A stretch of 64,000 nt of DNA from JABDMD01 sp965203475 (GCA_965203475.1 OZ241890.1:2294001-2358000); one strand, 5' to 3'. Shown: positions 34,626 through 44,071, counted from the stretch's first letter. Made by a program: numbers and translations. Notes: generated by a model not told the origin, from the sequence alone.

Positions 34626-35517
34626 TTGTGACTCGCATTTTACGTTGTGATAATTGTTCAAAACATAAGGATATTTGTTGTTTCAATTGTTTGGGCCATT
34701 CTGGATCAAGAAACAGTAAGGTTGCTGCAATGGCCAACCATGGGAAAATTCCAATTCTAAACATGAAGTGATTGGAAAGATGAAAAATAAAATATAAACA
34801 CATAACCGGTATGCGAGTTCGTTTGAATAACAGCAAAGGCGCACCTATTACGTGTAATAAAATCGAACCATAGGCTGCAAATACCACTAACCAGTCTTGA
34901 TTCATATAGGTGCCAAGAATCAGCCAATGGTCATTTTCAGACATCCACATGGCCAAAGGCTCAAGGCGTAACCAATCCGCATTTATTTTTACAATGCCGG
35001 CGTAAATTAAAACAATTTCAATTTGTGTTCTGAATAACCAAATACTCCATTGTGGAATCATTTCACTTTTTCGTTTGGGCCACATCAATGCATCAATAGA
35101 AAAAGTACGATGTGTAGGTAATAGTATTAACAAAAAGGCAAGAATCATTACAAAATAAAAATGATTCAAATATCGGGACTGATCTAGTAAAAAGATATAA
35201 CTAAAAGCAAAGAAGAATAAAATTGTCGCAATACGATAAAAGGCACCAATCGTGATTAAGAATGCGAGAACACCGAGCAGCACAAAATGCCAATACATCC
35301 CATTCCCGGACCATGGTTCAACCCATTCAAAGCCGTAATACTTGAAATAGAAAAGAGGTTTTATAAAGTAACGTTCGATCCAACCATGTTCAAAGTAACG
35401 CCAAACTTCTACCAACATAATGACACCAAAGCAGATACGAAAGGTCACCAAAGAGGCTGCATCTACCGGGGTATAAAAGTAATGTGAAATGCGTTGGAAT
35501 AAATTGTCTTTTGCCAT
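34618..35517 (-). CDS. HTTM-domain (N-terminal half of VKGC-like) membrane protein
   Basis: A 299-residue membrane protein with six or more helices. The conserved VKGC elements are LDQSRYLNHFYFVMILAFLL, LPTHRTFSIDA and YAGIVKINADWL, where Lys177 corresponds in context to the catalytic base lysine of human gamma-carboxylase. NHFMFRIGIFPWL follows, and the protein ends soon after LDPEWP. Human VKGC carboxylates Glu using reduced vitamin K, CO2 and O2; whether bacterial homologues do so is unclear. First gene of a three-gene operon. Confidence 0.88.
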   Translation of the reverse strand: MAKDNLFQRISHYFYTPVDAASLVTFRICFGVIMLVEVWRYFEHGWIERYFIKPLFYFKYYGFEWVEPWSGNGMYWHFVLLGVLAFLITIGAFYRIATILFFFAFSYIFLLDQSRYLNHFYFVMILAFLLILLPTHRTFSIDALMWPKRKSEMIPQWSIWLFRTQIEIVLIYAGIVKINADWLRLEPLAMWMSENDHWLILGTYMNQDWLVVFAAYGSILLHVIGAPLLLFKRTRIPVMCLYFIFHLSNHFMFRIGIFPWLAIAATLLFLDPEWPKQLKQQISLCFEQLSQRKMRVTND

Positions 35518-35726
35518 ACCTTAGGTGTATTGAATGTGGATTTAATGGCGCTTAGAAACTTACAAGATTTTAAATAAAAGTAAGCTTGATGAGAGACAAT
35601 GTATAAGAATAAGGCTTGATTTTTGACTGTTGGATCTCCAAATGTGCTTCAATAGGAGATAAAGTCTCCAATCAGCCTCAAACAATTGTTAATTATCTGA
35701 ATTCATAACGGAAACATAAATATCAG

Positions 35727-36437
35727 ATGGTCGAAAAATTTGATCCAAAACAGGCGCCATTGCCCACAACGATTGATGCTCAACTGATTACAGATGATCG
35801 TGCTTGGTTTGAAAATAAATTGATTTCTTTGCAACAAGAGTTGCGCAATTTATCCAACGAATCTAGCAATTTGCAACGGGCGCAAATTGAATTGGAGATT
35901 GCTGAGACTATGATTGGATTGAATCGCTTAGATGAAGCCTGGGATACGGCTCGTCCATTGGTAGAACTCTTTTTAGATGATCGAAAATATGAACTGACGG
36001 TGCGTGCCTGTCGCGTGTTGTATCAAGCGGATAAAGATGAATCTATCAGTGCTTTGGGACAGGGTTGTTGGTTAGCGGTGACCTATCCCATTGATCCTAG
36101 CCTAACCATAGAAATGTTGCACAACATCGTAGATGAAACACCGGACCATTCAGATGGTGCAGCAGTGGCTGCCATGGTTGCACACTACATTGCGGAAAAA
36201 AGAGGAGCAGAAGAACAACAAAATTTAAGCTTTCTTACATCACAAATTATTGCCAAAGTAGCAAAGCGCCATCGAAAGATTGAAGATGAAGAAATGATTC
36301 AAATTTGGATCGAGATGCTTGAACTCAATGATACCGATAAATTATTTCCGCGCTTGGCACAAATGCTTGATGTTATTGTGGATAATCAATGGTGGTTTGA
36401 CCGAGAAACGTTGCGCTCGCAACTACCTGTAAATTAA
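35727..36437 (+). CDS. TPR-like helical repeat protein, unknown function
   Basis: A 236-residue all-helical soluble protein. The segment ELEIAETMIGLNRLDEAWDTARPLVELFL has the spacing of tetratricopeptide helices, and similar helical pairs continue to the C-terminus. No catalytic motif, signal peptide or membrane helix. It stands alone between the VKGC operon and the pilin cluster with about 160-210 bases on each side. It is probably a scaffold or interaction protein; family not recognised. Confidence 0.7.
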   Translation: MVEKFDPKQAPLPTTIDAQLITDDRAWFENKLISLQQELRNLSNESSNLQRAQIELEIAETMIGLNRLDEAWDTARPLVELFLDDRKYELTVRACRVLYQADKDESISALGQGCWLAVTYPIDPSLTIEMLHNIVDETPDHSDGAAVAAMVAHYIAEKRGAEEQQNLSFLTSQIIAKVAKRHRKIEDEEMIQIWIEMLELNDTDKLFPRLAQMLDVIVDNQWWFDRETLRSQLPVN

Positions 36438-36599
36438 CCCACAATTTTCGTGATTTTTATCACATAATTTTTGACCACTAGTCTGCATTTTTCTTCCGGT
36501 TATTCCAAGCATTCCCTTCTTTTAATCAAACTTATAGCTATATCTCAATTATAGAGAACAGGATTACTTATCCTGGATTCTTGTCTGAGTTGGACATTT

Positions 36600-37181
36600 A
36601 TGGAGAGAGTGGTGATTAAGTCCCCGCATATCGCTGGGTTCACCCTAATTGAGATGCTTATCGTCATCGTGATATTGGCGTTGTTTGCATCTCTTGGTGT
36701 ACCAAGCTTTGTAGATACAATTCGAGAGAATCGTTTAGTAAGCCAAGCGAATAGTTTGGTTGCAACGTTACACTATGCACGTTCCGAAGCGATTAAACGT
36801 CGCTTACCCGTTACTGTTTGTCGTAGTGTAAATGGCACTAGTTGTGTTTCTGGCGGCACACCCAGCTGGGAAACTGGCTGGATCGTTTTCATTGATGACA
36901 ATGACAACAATCTGACCGATGCAACCGATGGTGATGGGCAGATAAATTCTACTGAACAATTGCTTCGCGTTGAAGCGGCACTTCCTACCAGCACTCTACG
37001 TTCGGCCGACGCCAATACCAATAACACTGTGATGTTTAGAAACAATGGGTTGTTAAGTAATCCTGGTGGTGATTTTAATTTATGTAATGCAAAAACAGCA
37101 GATGCCTCCAAAGGAAGAAATATTACTATCAATGTTACCGGTAAAGTACAAACAGTAAGTCCGGCCACAAGTTGCACATAA
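36600..37181 (+). CDS. fimT: Type IV minor pilin (FimT/GspH family)
   Basis: A 193-residue pseudopilin. The prepilin peptidase site is HIAG followed by FTLIEMLIVIVILALFASL, with cleavage after Gly13 and the conserved Glu at mature position 5. The GspH-like globular part contains NRLVSQANSLVATLHYARSEAIKR and a C-terminal Cys pair. Minor pilins prime pilus assembly at the inner membrane. It is the first gene of a fimT-pilV-pilW-pilX-pilY1 cluster. A GTG at codon 5 is an alternative start. Confidence 0.9.
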   Translation: MERVVIKSPHIAGFTLIEMLIVIVILALFASLGVPSFVDTIRENRLVSQANSLVATLHYARSEAIKRRLPVTVCRSVNGTSCVSGGTPSWETGWIVFIDDNDNNLTDATDGDGQINSTEQLLRVEAALPTSTLRSADANTNNTVMFRNNGLLSNPGGDFNLCNAKTADASKGRNITINVTGKVQTVSPATSCT

Positions 37182-37194
37182 AAATTTACACTTC

Positions 37195-37752
37195 ATGAAA
37201 CGATCAACAATAATATTTAATAACTTAAATGTTCTGCATAAAAATTGCAGTGGCGTAAGTTTGGTTGAAATTTTAATTACTGTATTTGTTTTATCCATCG
37301 GTTTATTAGGTATTGCGGCATCACAGGCATTGGGTGTGAGCAATAACCATGATTCTTATTTGCGTAGTCAGGCCACTATGATGATTAATGAGCTCACGGA
37401 ACGCATGAGTATAAATATTGCTGCTGTAGATGCCGATGATTTCAATATCAATGCTTTTGACTTAAACAGTTGTGGCACAGCTCCCGCTACCTTATGTGAA
37501 GGCACGGCAGCTAATTGCACGCCACAACAAATGGCAACCTATGATATTTACCGCATGGCCTGTGGATACGATGCCGGTGGTGCTGATGGCATTGTAAACA
37601 TTTTTCCAAATGCAAGTTTATCGATTACCTGTATTGATTCCGATGCGGGTGATGGGGAGCCTTGTACGGATGATTCTAATCACAACCTGACCATAACTTG
37701 GCAAAAGCCAGATGCCAATACCAGCCAAGTGCAAATGGTGGTGCGTCCATGA
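37195..37752 (+). CDS. pilV: Type IV minor pilin PilV
   Basis: A 185-residue prepilin with the cleavage site NCSG followed by VSLVEILITVFVLSIGLLG and mature Glu5. The sequence IAASQALGVSNNHDSYLRSQATMMINELTERM is characteristic of PilV. Several Cys residues in the globular part probably form disulfides. The pilW gene starts inside its stop codon (ATGA). PilV is part of the tip-priming complex. Confidence 0.9.
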   Translation: MKRSTIIFNNLNVLHKNCSGVSLVEILITVFVLSIGLLGIAASQALGVSNNHDSYLRSQATMMINELTERMSINIAAVDADDFNINAFDLNSCGTAPATLCEGTAANCTPQQMATYDIYRMACGYDAGGADGIVNIFPNASLSITCIDSDAGDGEPCTDDSNHNLTITWQKPDANTSQVQMVVRP

Positions 37753-38450
37753 GTATTCAAGAAATTAAAATGAATAACCAAGCGGGTGTTAGTTTGGTAG
37801 AACTCATGGTTACCTTGGTGTTGTCTTTGTTTATTGTTCTGGTTACGACCGGTTTTTATATCAATAACAAAACCACCTATCGATTTATAAATAGCAGTAC
37901 CGATGTGCAAGAAAATGGTCGTTACGCAATTCATTTTTTACGTGAAACCATCGCCAATGCTGGTTTTCCTTTGCAAGCGGGTATGCAACCGTTTTCACTT
38001 ACAGTCGGCAATATCCCAATTGATGGTGCGAGTGATCGTATCTCAGTGCAGTACCAATCTATTACCGATTGTGTAGGTGCAGCTGCACCATTAGTGACCG
38101 GTGTACCCACTGCAATTAGCACCTTCACCGTAAATGGCACCGATTTGGAATGCAATGGCACTCCATTAATCCCTGGAGTTGAGAATTTGCAAATTGAATA
38201 TGGAGTCGATTTAACCGGTGATGGCATCCCAAATTCGTATCAAACTGCCACACAAGTGCAGGGTGCTGGCAATTGGGGAGCAGTCGTTGCCGTGCGTTTA
38301 GCACTATTGGCAGCGAGTGGAACCAATGTAAGAGATCAAGCCTCAGCTGAGAATTATCAACTGTTAGGCACCACGGTAAATGCACCGAACGATAAACAAT
38401 TGCGTCGTGTGTTTTCTACCACCATCCCGTTGCGTAACCGGAGATCATAA
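37749..38450 (+). CDS. pilW: Type IV minor pilin PilW
   Basis: About 233 residues from the ATG overlapping the pilV stop (ATGA at 37749). The prepilin site is NNQAG followed by VSLVELMVTLVLSLFIV, then ENGRYAIHFLRETIANAGF, as in PilW. The frame is open further upstream, but the overlapping ATG is the natural start; an internal ATG seven codons later is also possible. The globular domain is Thr/Asn/Gly-rich. Core component of the minor-pilin/PilY1 complex. Confidence 0.9.
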   Translation: MSIQEIKMNNQAGVSLVELMVTLVLSLFIVLVTTGFYINNKTTYRFINSSTDVQENGRYAIHFLRETIANAGFPLQAGMQPFSLTVGNIPIDGASDRISVQYQSITDCVGAAAPLVTGVPTAISTFTVNGTDLECNGTPLIPGVENLQIEYGVDLTGDGIPNSYQTATQVQGAGNWGAVVAVRLALLAASGTNVRDQASAENYQLLGTTVNAPNDKQLRRVFSTTIPLRNRRS

Positions 38451-38454
38451 GTAA

Positions 38455-38985
38455 ATGAATAGGCCATCAAAACAACGAGGAGTCGTACTGGTCATTGGAC
38501 TTCTTATGTTATTACTGTTAACCATCATTGGTGTATCGGCTATGTCAACGACGGTGAACACAGAGCGTACGGCTGGTAATAATCAATACGCGACGATTAA
38601 TTTTCAGGCCGCGGAATCAGCCGTGAAAGTGTTATTTAATCCAAATGGGGTTGGTCCAACCATCATGGCAGCAGGTAATCAAGTTGTACAAACGAATAAC
38701 TTTGATGTGACCTTGGATCAGGTAAGTTCTGCCACTATTCAAGTTAATACGACATCGGATGCCAGATTTTGTGGCGAAGATCCTTTTGCTTCAGGAACCA
38801 GTTTATGTTCTGGGCCACAGGATCCTAATTGTAGACAAATGTTGGCCTTTGATGTGGTTGGAAGCAGCAATATCGCCGGTGCAGGCGCGCGTGAGAATCA
38901 TTTAAAACGGGGCGCACGAATTGGGCCAAATTTAGGATTTAATTTTAATGGTACCGGTACCTACGGGGCCTGCATAACACTCTAG
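38455..38985 (+). CDS. pilX: Type IV pilus assembly protein PilX
   Basis: A 176-residue protein with the PilX N-terminal signature KQRGVVLVIGLLMLLLLTII followed by GVSAMSTTVNTERTAGN. Unlike true pilins it lacks the Glu at mature position 5, which is normal for PilX. Cys residues in CGEDPF, LCSGPQDPNC and the C-terminal ACITL may form disulfides. GGAG lies ten bases upstream of the ATG. The pilY1 gene follows directly. Confidence 0.9.
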   Translation: MNRPSKQRGVVLVIGLLMLLLLTIIGVSAMSTTVNTERTAGNNQYATINFQAAESAVKVLFNPNGVGPTIMAAGNQVVQTNNFDVTLDQVSSATIQVNTTSDARFCGEDPFASGTSLCSGPQDPNCRQMLAFDVVGSSNIAGAGARENHLKRGARIGPNLGFNFNGTGTYGACITL

Positions 38986-39011
38986 TGTTTGCACATTTCA
39001 TGGAAGAGAAA

Positions 39012-42000
39012 ATGATGAAAACCTTCATACAACATTTATTTAAAACCATTTGCTTAGCAATAGTCGTTTTTGCTACTGGTACATCTTTTGTATTAGCAGA
39101 AGACATTGAAATTTATGAGGGCGATAAAAAAGTTCCTAATGTTTTATTTGTCATTGATATGTCGGGTAGTATGGATGATCCCGTACCGGGAACGACCACC
39201 AAGAAAATTGATGTGGTGCGTGCCGCACTCACAAAAATTTTGGCTGCCAATTATGAAACCTTAAATGTTGGCTACATGGATTTCAGCGGGGATCAAGGCT
39301 CTGGTGTTGATTTGCCAGTAGGCTTTGTGAGAGATCTCGCCAAGAATATTGAGCCTGGTGTAAACAGTACAACCGAAAACTATAGTGAATTGATTTCTCG
39401 CGTATTGAATAGTGCAGGAACACCAGATGGTAGTACCCCATTGGTTGATGCGCTATATGAAGCTGGCGTGTACTTTCGAGGTGATGATGTCGTGCTTGGA
39501 AAATTTCAACCCGGAATTTGGAATGACACTACCGCAAGATATGAAGGTGGTGATGCACGTTCTGCAGGCCCTCGTGGTTTTAAATCGATTTGTCCGAATG
39601 CGCTTCCCAGTGGTGGTGGCAGTGGAAATGACGATGATGATGATGATGGGGATGATGATGACGATGATGGTGGTTCGACTACCTTTACGCCTTTGCCACC
39701 TGATCCTGATGGCCCAAAAACCGTGGGGCAGTGTACAACCGAAGATTTAGTGAATGGTGTTACCGGTACTCCTCGGTATACCTCACCCATTCAAACACCA
39801 TGTACAGAAAACTTTATTGTTCTGTTATCGGACGGTGAGCCACGAAAAAACAATGTGAAATCGCAAATTCGAGAATTGTATGATCCGGATGCCGCATCTT
39901 GTGACAGCATGGCGGCCTTTACTGACACTGATATTATCGATTTTGGTGAATGCGGTACTGATTTGGCGCGTTACTTATACACTGAAGATCAAAGTGATGA
40001 TCAAGTGGGTTTGCAAACCGTTGAAACTTATACCATTGGTTTCCAATTGGATGGTCAACCGGAAACCAAACAATTTTTAGAAGGCATCGCCACAGCCGGT
40101 GGCGGTCAATTTTATGATGCAAATTCCGATGACCCCGATGATTTGGTGAATATTTTACAAAACATTGTAAACACGGCGATCAATGTACAACCTCGTACGA
40201 TTCGCACACCCACCTTCACCATTGATATTAATAATCCATTGGTGAATATTCCAGAAGTGTATTTCACGATGTTTAGTCCACAGAACACACCACGGTGGTT
40301 GGGTAATGCAAAAGGGTATTTTTTCAAAGGTACTGGCTTTGAAGATTTGGATGGCAATCCAGCCACCGATGCCAATGGAACCTTTTTATCGAACACCAGA
40401 AGTTTTTGGACACCGACGAGTGTGCAAGATGGTGGGGATATCACAGAGCGTGGTGTAGCCGGACAAATTTCTCCAGCAAGCCGTAATGTTAAAACCAATG
40501 ACACGTTTGGAAATTTAATTGACTTGTCGACGACTAATTTTGATGCACCGGCGGACTTAGGATTATTTAATATTGCCTCTACAGGAGATAACACGGTCGA
40601 CAATGCAAACTTGGATATATTAATTAATTGGGCACGTGGTGTCGATGTAGATGATGAAGACAATGACAATGATGCTACTGAATCTAGAATGTACATTGGT
40701 GACCCTCTGCATAGTAATGCCATTGCTGTGCACTACGATAATGCCGGTACCGCAGATGTTCTATTTTTCACTACCAACGAAGGCTACTTGCATGCAATTG
40801 ATGTAAGCGATGTACAGCCTGGTACCAGTGGAGGTAGTGAAATTTTCGCCTACATGCCAAGAGATCTGTTACAAAACATTGATGTGTTACGTAGAAATGT
40901 TTTAAACACGCCTAAAGTGTATGGCTTGGATGGACCGCTTACTCTGTTCCAGGAAGGTGGCCTATTAAATTACTCTGGTGATAAATACTTGTACTACGGT
41001 ATGCGCCGTGGTGGACGTGATTACATTAGTATGGATGTTTCAAACGTTAATAATCCATCTTTGCGATGGGTTATTAAAGGTGGTGTTGGTGATTATACAG
41101 AACTTGCCTTAAGTTGGTCGCGTGCGACACCGATCATGGTGAATGATAATGGCACCATCAAACAGGCCATAGTATTTGGCGGTGGTTATGACCCAGATCA
41201 AGATGTAAATACAGTGCGGACCGCAGACAATGTGGGCCGCGCGGTTTTTATCGCCGATGCTAGTGATGGCTCCTTACTTTGGTCGGCAGGTCCAGATAAT
41301 ACGCATGATGCTGATTTATCTTCTGACGGATTTGATTACAGTGTGCCCGGTAATATTGCTGCGATAGATGTCAATAATGATGGAACCGCGGATCGACTTT
41401 ACTTCGGCAATATGGGTGGACAAGTTTGGCGTATCGATATTGACGATGTCTCAACTGCCGATAAAAGTGATGTGTATAAAATTGCAGACTTAGCCTCGGA
41501 TAACAGCACGGTAGATAACCGAAGATTTTACACAGAGCCCAGTGTCACCCGATTGCCAAATGGTGATTTAGGCATAGTTATTGGTTCTGGGTATCGAGCG
41601 CATCCGCTCGATACCAATACAGCAGAGCGTTTGTATATGATCTACGATCGTCTTGCCGCTCCAACCCGAGTAGTTGTGGATGGTCCTGCCAATAATTCTA
41701 ATGCAGTGGCTGATATCACCAATAATACGAGTTTTGATCCTACCTCTAATGCAAACGGGTGGAAGTTAGAGTTTCCTCCAGGTGAAAAAATTATGGCCAG
41801 TGTGCGAGCGGTGGAAGGTGAAATTTCACTCAGTACTTATATTCCTCCAGTAACCTTATGTGCAGGAGATGAGGGTAGTAGTCGATTGTTATCACTCGGT
41901 CTTAATGGTGAGCCACAAGTGACCAGTACTACCTTTACTCCTAACACTGATCCGACCTATGAGGCAGGCACAATCTTCAATACGGTACTGTGGGGCGATG

Positions 42001-42125
42001 TCAATACATTCTTAGGTCATAACGAAACGTATCAAATTCTTCAAGGCAAGTTGGTTGATACTAATACGATTACATCCTTAGAGACACGCTTCTGGTTGAA
42101 TACAGATGTAACGACACCTAAATAA
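39012..42125 (+). CDS. pilY1: Type IV pilus tip adhesin/assembly protein PilY1
   Basis: About 1037 residues. A signal peptide (to about residue 30) is followed by a von Willebrand factor A domain with the metal site NVLFVIDMSGSMDD. An acidic Asp run is inserted near residue 210. The C-terminal half is the PilY1 beta-propeller with FTTNEGYLHAID, the calcium loop DVNNDGTADRLYFG and NMGGQVWRIDI. Start: the ATG at 39012 is favoured by GGAAGAG just upstream; ATG 39000 and an earlier GTG are in frame. PilY1 controls retraction, adhesion and surface sensing. No pilE follows; a terminator ends the cluster. Confidence 0.92.
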   Translation: MMKTFIQHLFKTICLAIVVFATGTSFVLAEDIEIYEGDKKVPNVLFVIDMSGSMDDPVPGTTTKKIDVVRAALTKILAANYETLNVGYMDFSGDQGSGVDLPVGFVRDLAKNIEPGVNSTTENYSELISRVLNSAGTPDGSTPLVDALYEAGVYFRGDDVVLGKFQPGIWNDTTARYEGGDARSAGPRGFKSICPNALPSGGGSGNDDDDDDGDDDDDDGGSTTFTPLPPDPDGPKTVGQCTTEDLVNGVTGTPRYTSPIQTPCTENFIVLLSDGEPRKNNVKSQIRELYDPDAASCDSMAAFTDTDIIDFGECGTDLARYLYTEDQSDDQVGLQTVETYTIGFQLDGQPETKQFLEGIATAGGGQFYDANSDDPDDLVNILQNIVNTAINVQPRTIRTPTFTIDINNPLVNIPEVYFTMFSPQNTPRWLGNAKGYFFKGTGFEDLDGNPATDANGTFLSNTRSFWTPTSVQDGGDITERGVAGQISPASRNVKTNDTFGNLIDLSTTNFDAPADLGLFNIASTGDNTVDNANLDILINWARGVDVDDEDNDNDATESRMYIGDPLHSNAIAVHYDNAGTADVLFFTTNEGYLHAIDVSDVQPGTSGGSEIFAYMPRDLLQNIDVLRRNVLNTPKVYGLDGPLTLFQEGGLLNYSGDKYLYYGMRRGGRDYISMDVSNVNNPSLRWVIKGGVGDYTELALSWSRATPIMVNDNGTIKQAIVFGGGYDPDQDVNTVRTADNVGRAVFIADASDGSLLWSAGPDNTHDADLSSDGFDYSVPGNIAAIDVNNDGTADRLYFGNMGGQVWRIDIDDVSTADKSDVYKIADLASDNSTVDNRRFYTEPSVTRLPNGDLGIVIGSGYRAHPLDTNTAERLYMIYDRLAAPTRVVVDGPANNSNAVADITNNTSFDPTSNANGWKLEFPPGEKIMASVRAVEGEISLSTYIPPVTLCAGDEGSSRLLSLGLNGEPQVTSTTFTPNTDPTYEAGTIFNTVLWGDVNTFLGHNETYQILQGKLVDTNTITSLETRFWLNTDVTTPK
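39630..39668 (+). repeat. GAT/GAC trinucleotide run encoding Asp6-Gly-Asp6 in PilY1
   Basis: Thirteen codons of GAT/GAC with one GGG encode two blocks of six Asp. It sits between the vWA core and a Cys-containing segment and is probably a flexible calcium-attracting loop. Triplet slippage would keep the frame. Confidence 0.9.
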
Positions 42126-42143
42126 TTAATACTTAATATTCAT

Positions 42144-42171
42144 AAAAAACGCCGCAATTGCGACGTTTTTT
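42144..42171. terminator. Terminator between pilY1 and the next convergent gene
   Basis: AAAAAACG and CGTTTTTT pair around an internal self-complementary CGCAATTGCG. A/T runs on both sides let it work in both directions, for pilY1 and for the minus-strand gene ending at 42190. Confidence 0.85.
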
Positions 42172-42189
42172 GTTCGAAAAAAAACTTAA

Positions 42190-42885
42190 TTAGTTAAATT
42201 TTTTCGCATATTCTTCGTAAGACCCATGAAACCCTATGTGCTTTTTATTAGCAAAGGGCGAATCCATATGAACAACATCAGATGTTTGTGTAACAGCATT
42301 TACTTCCATTAAATAATCATCCATCGAACGATTAGTTGTAACAACTGATTTACTGGATGTAGTGCCTATAGAAGATTGTTTGTTGAATTTTTTTAAATAG
42401 TCACTTATGGAACCTGAGAAAGCATTATGTGCTTGCGCCGATCTTTTTAGTTGAATACTTCTAGCGGCTTTTGATTCTTCTAGGTATTCATCAATGCTAC
42501 GTGAGCTAGAAGATTTATTTTTAGTAGGCGTGGGTCGTACATAGGGTTTTTTAGGCTTAGCCTGATCATCATATTTTGCTAGGTATTCTTCTAGGGTCCC
42601 GGAAAACTCTAGGTTCACAATGGATGAGCTTCCTCTACTCGGGGAGTGACTCATTTCAGGTTTTTTCATTATATCTGCGACCGTGCTCTTTTCAGAATTT
42701 ACTTCAGACATTTCTGATTTCTCAGAAGAGTTTTCAGCAATCGAGTCTTGGCTGTCAGTTACTTCCTGTGTTGAAGTATTTTCGTGTATTAATCTTCGTC
42801 GGTCATCAATATAAAATACGATGAGAATAGCGAAGATTATTACTCCTACTAGAGGCCAAAGTACTTTTTCATGTAACGCTGCCAT
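42190..42885 (-). CDS. Single-pass membrane protein with five spaced short repeat motifs, unknown
   Basis: A 231-residue protein with one membrane helix (about 9-26), a Ser/Glu-rich disordered region (about 35-90) and a Lys/Ser-rich tail that carries five copies of a short motif. The cores are at 94-105 (FSGTLEEYLAKY), 128-139 (SRSIDEYLEESK), 156-167 (FSGSISDYLKKF), 185-195 (NRSMDDYLMEV) and 219-230 (FHGSYEEYAKKF), the last at the C-terminus. The conserved pattern is S/T-hydrophobic-D/E/S-D/E-Y-L/A; the Tyr residues are 28-35 apart. Such evenly spaced linear motifs in a disordered tail suggest repeated binding of one partner. Family not known to me. Confidence 0.75.
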   Translation of the reverse strand: MAALHEKVLWPLVGVIIFAILIVFYIDDRRRLIHENTSTQEVTDSQDSIAENSSEKSEMSEVNSEKSTVADIMKKPEMSHSPSRGSSSIVNLEFSGTLEEYLAKYDDQAKPKKPYVRPTPTKNKSSSSRSIDEYLEESKAARSIQLKRSAQAHNAFSGSISDYLKKFNKQSSIGTTSSKSVVTTNRSMDDYLMEVNAVTQTSDVVHMDSPFANKKHIGFHGSYEEYAKKFN

Positions 42886-43006
42886 GGGGTACCTCGTTAT
42901 GAAATAGAATTATTATGATTCAAATTTTAAAACAAAATTTAATTTAAGGGTGAAACTTAATTCTTAAAATTATTTGAACCCATGCTTAGCATAAAGTTTT
43001 GTAGTC

Positions 43007-44071
43007 ATGCGACAAATCATACATATTGATATGGATGCATTTTATGCCTCTGTAGAGCAAAGAGATTTTCCTCAATACCGTAATAAACCTGTGGTTGTAG
43101 GAGGGGATCCAAAGCAACGTGGAGTGGTGGCCACATGTAGCTATGAAGCCCGAAAGTTTGGTATTCATTCCGCACTACCATCGGCGCAAGCTCTACGGCT
43201 TTGCCCGCAAGCTATTTTTTTACGCCCACGTTTTGAGGTATATCGCGCGGTATCCCAGAAAATTCGTGACGTGATGTTGAGCTATACCGATTTGGTTGAG
43301 CCTTTATCATTAGATGAGGCTTACTTAGATATATCAAACTCTAAACGCAGTTTTGGTTCAGCCACTTTAGTCGCCAAAGCGATTAAACAAGAAATTTTTG
43401 AGGAAACCGAACTTACGGCTTCTGCTGGAATTTCTTATAACAAATTTTTAGCCAAGATCGCCTCTGACATGAACAAACCGGACGGACTCACATTGATTAC
43501 CCAAAAGCAGGGGCTTGAATTTATTAAACGTTTACCCATTGGCAAGTTTCATGGAATTGGTCCTGCCACTGAATCCAAAATGCATCGGTTTGGCATTTAT
43601 TGTGGAGAAGATTTGCTGGCCTGGAGTTTGGAAGAACTTAAACCGATCTTTGGTAAAAGCAGCGAATATTACTTCAATATTGCGCGTGGCCAGGATGATC
43701 GAAACGTTGAACAACACCGCCCACGAAAATCAATTGGATCAGAGAAAACTTATACGGAAGATATTAAAGACGAACGGGAAATGTTGGAAAAATTAACCAC
43801 ATTGGCCAGTGAGGTGTGGCAAGAAATGCAACTGAAAGGTGTTTCAGCACGAACCATCACAGTGAAGGTAAAATTTGAAAATTTTGTACAAATAACTCGC
43901 GCAAAAACATTGGGGCAAGAGATTACTACACTGAGTGATATTACAAGACAGCTACCCGAATTATTAGAAAAAGCGGAGGTGCAAGGCCGTGCCGTTCGAT
44001 TACTGGGAGTTACCACCTCAAATTTAGTGAATGTACAAAACCAAGACGAAGAACAGTTACACCTGCTATAG
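43007..44071 (+). CDS. dinB: DNA polymerase IV (Y family)
   Basis: A 354-residue translesion polymerase. The catalytic motifs are HIDMDAFYASVEQRD and SLDEAYLDIS, with the steric and metal residues present; SAGISYNKFLAKIASDMNKPDG and the little-finger domain RKSIGSEKTY follow. It lacks the extreme C-terminal clamp-binding peptide in obvious form. I see no canonical LexA box in the 120 bases upstream, so SOS control is not supported by sequence. Confidence 0.95.
   Translation: MRQIIHIDMDAFYASVEQRDFPQYRNKPVVVGGDPKQRGVVATCSYEARKFGIHSALPSAQALRLCPQAIFLRPRFEVYRAVSQKIRDVMLSYTDLVEPLSLDEAYLDISNSKRSFGSATLVAKAIKQEIFEETELTASAGISYNKFLAKIASDMNKPDGLTLITQKQGLEFIKRLPIGKFHGIGPATESKMHRFGIYCGEDLLAWSLEELKPIFGKSSEYYFNIARGQDDRNVEQHRPRKSIGSEKTYTEDIKDEREMLEKLTTLASEVWQEMQLKGVSARTITVKVKFENFVQITRAKTLGQEITTLSDITRQLPELLEKAEVQGRAVRLLGVTTSNLVNVQNQDEEQLHLL

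Noticed and set aside
39412..39750. Met-rich plus-strand frame inside pilY1
   Set aside because: The Met run is the GAT repeat read in another frame; pilY1 is well supported there.
42886..43006. Possible LexA box before dinB
   Set aside because: No CTGT-N8-ACAG-like sequence was found in the intergenic region.
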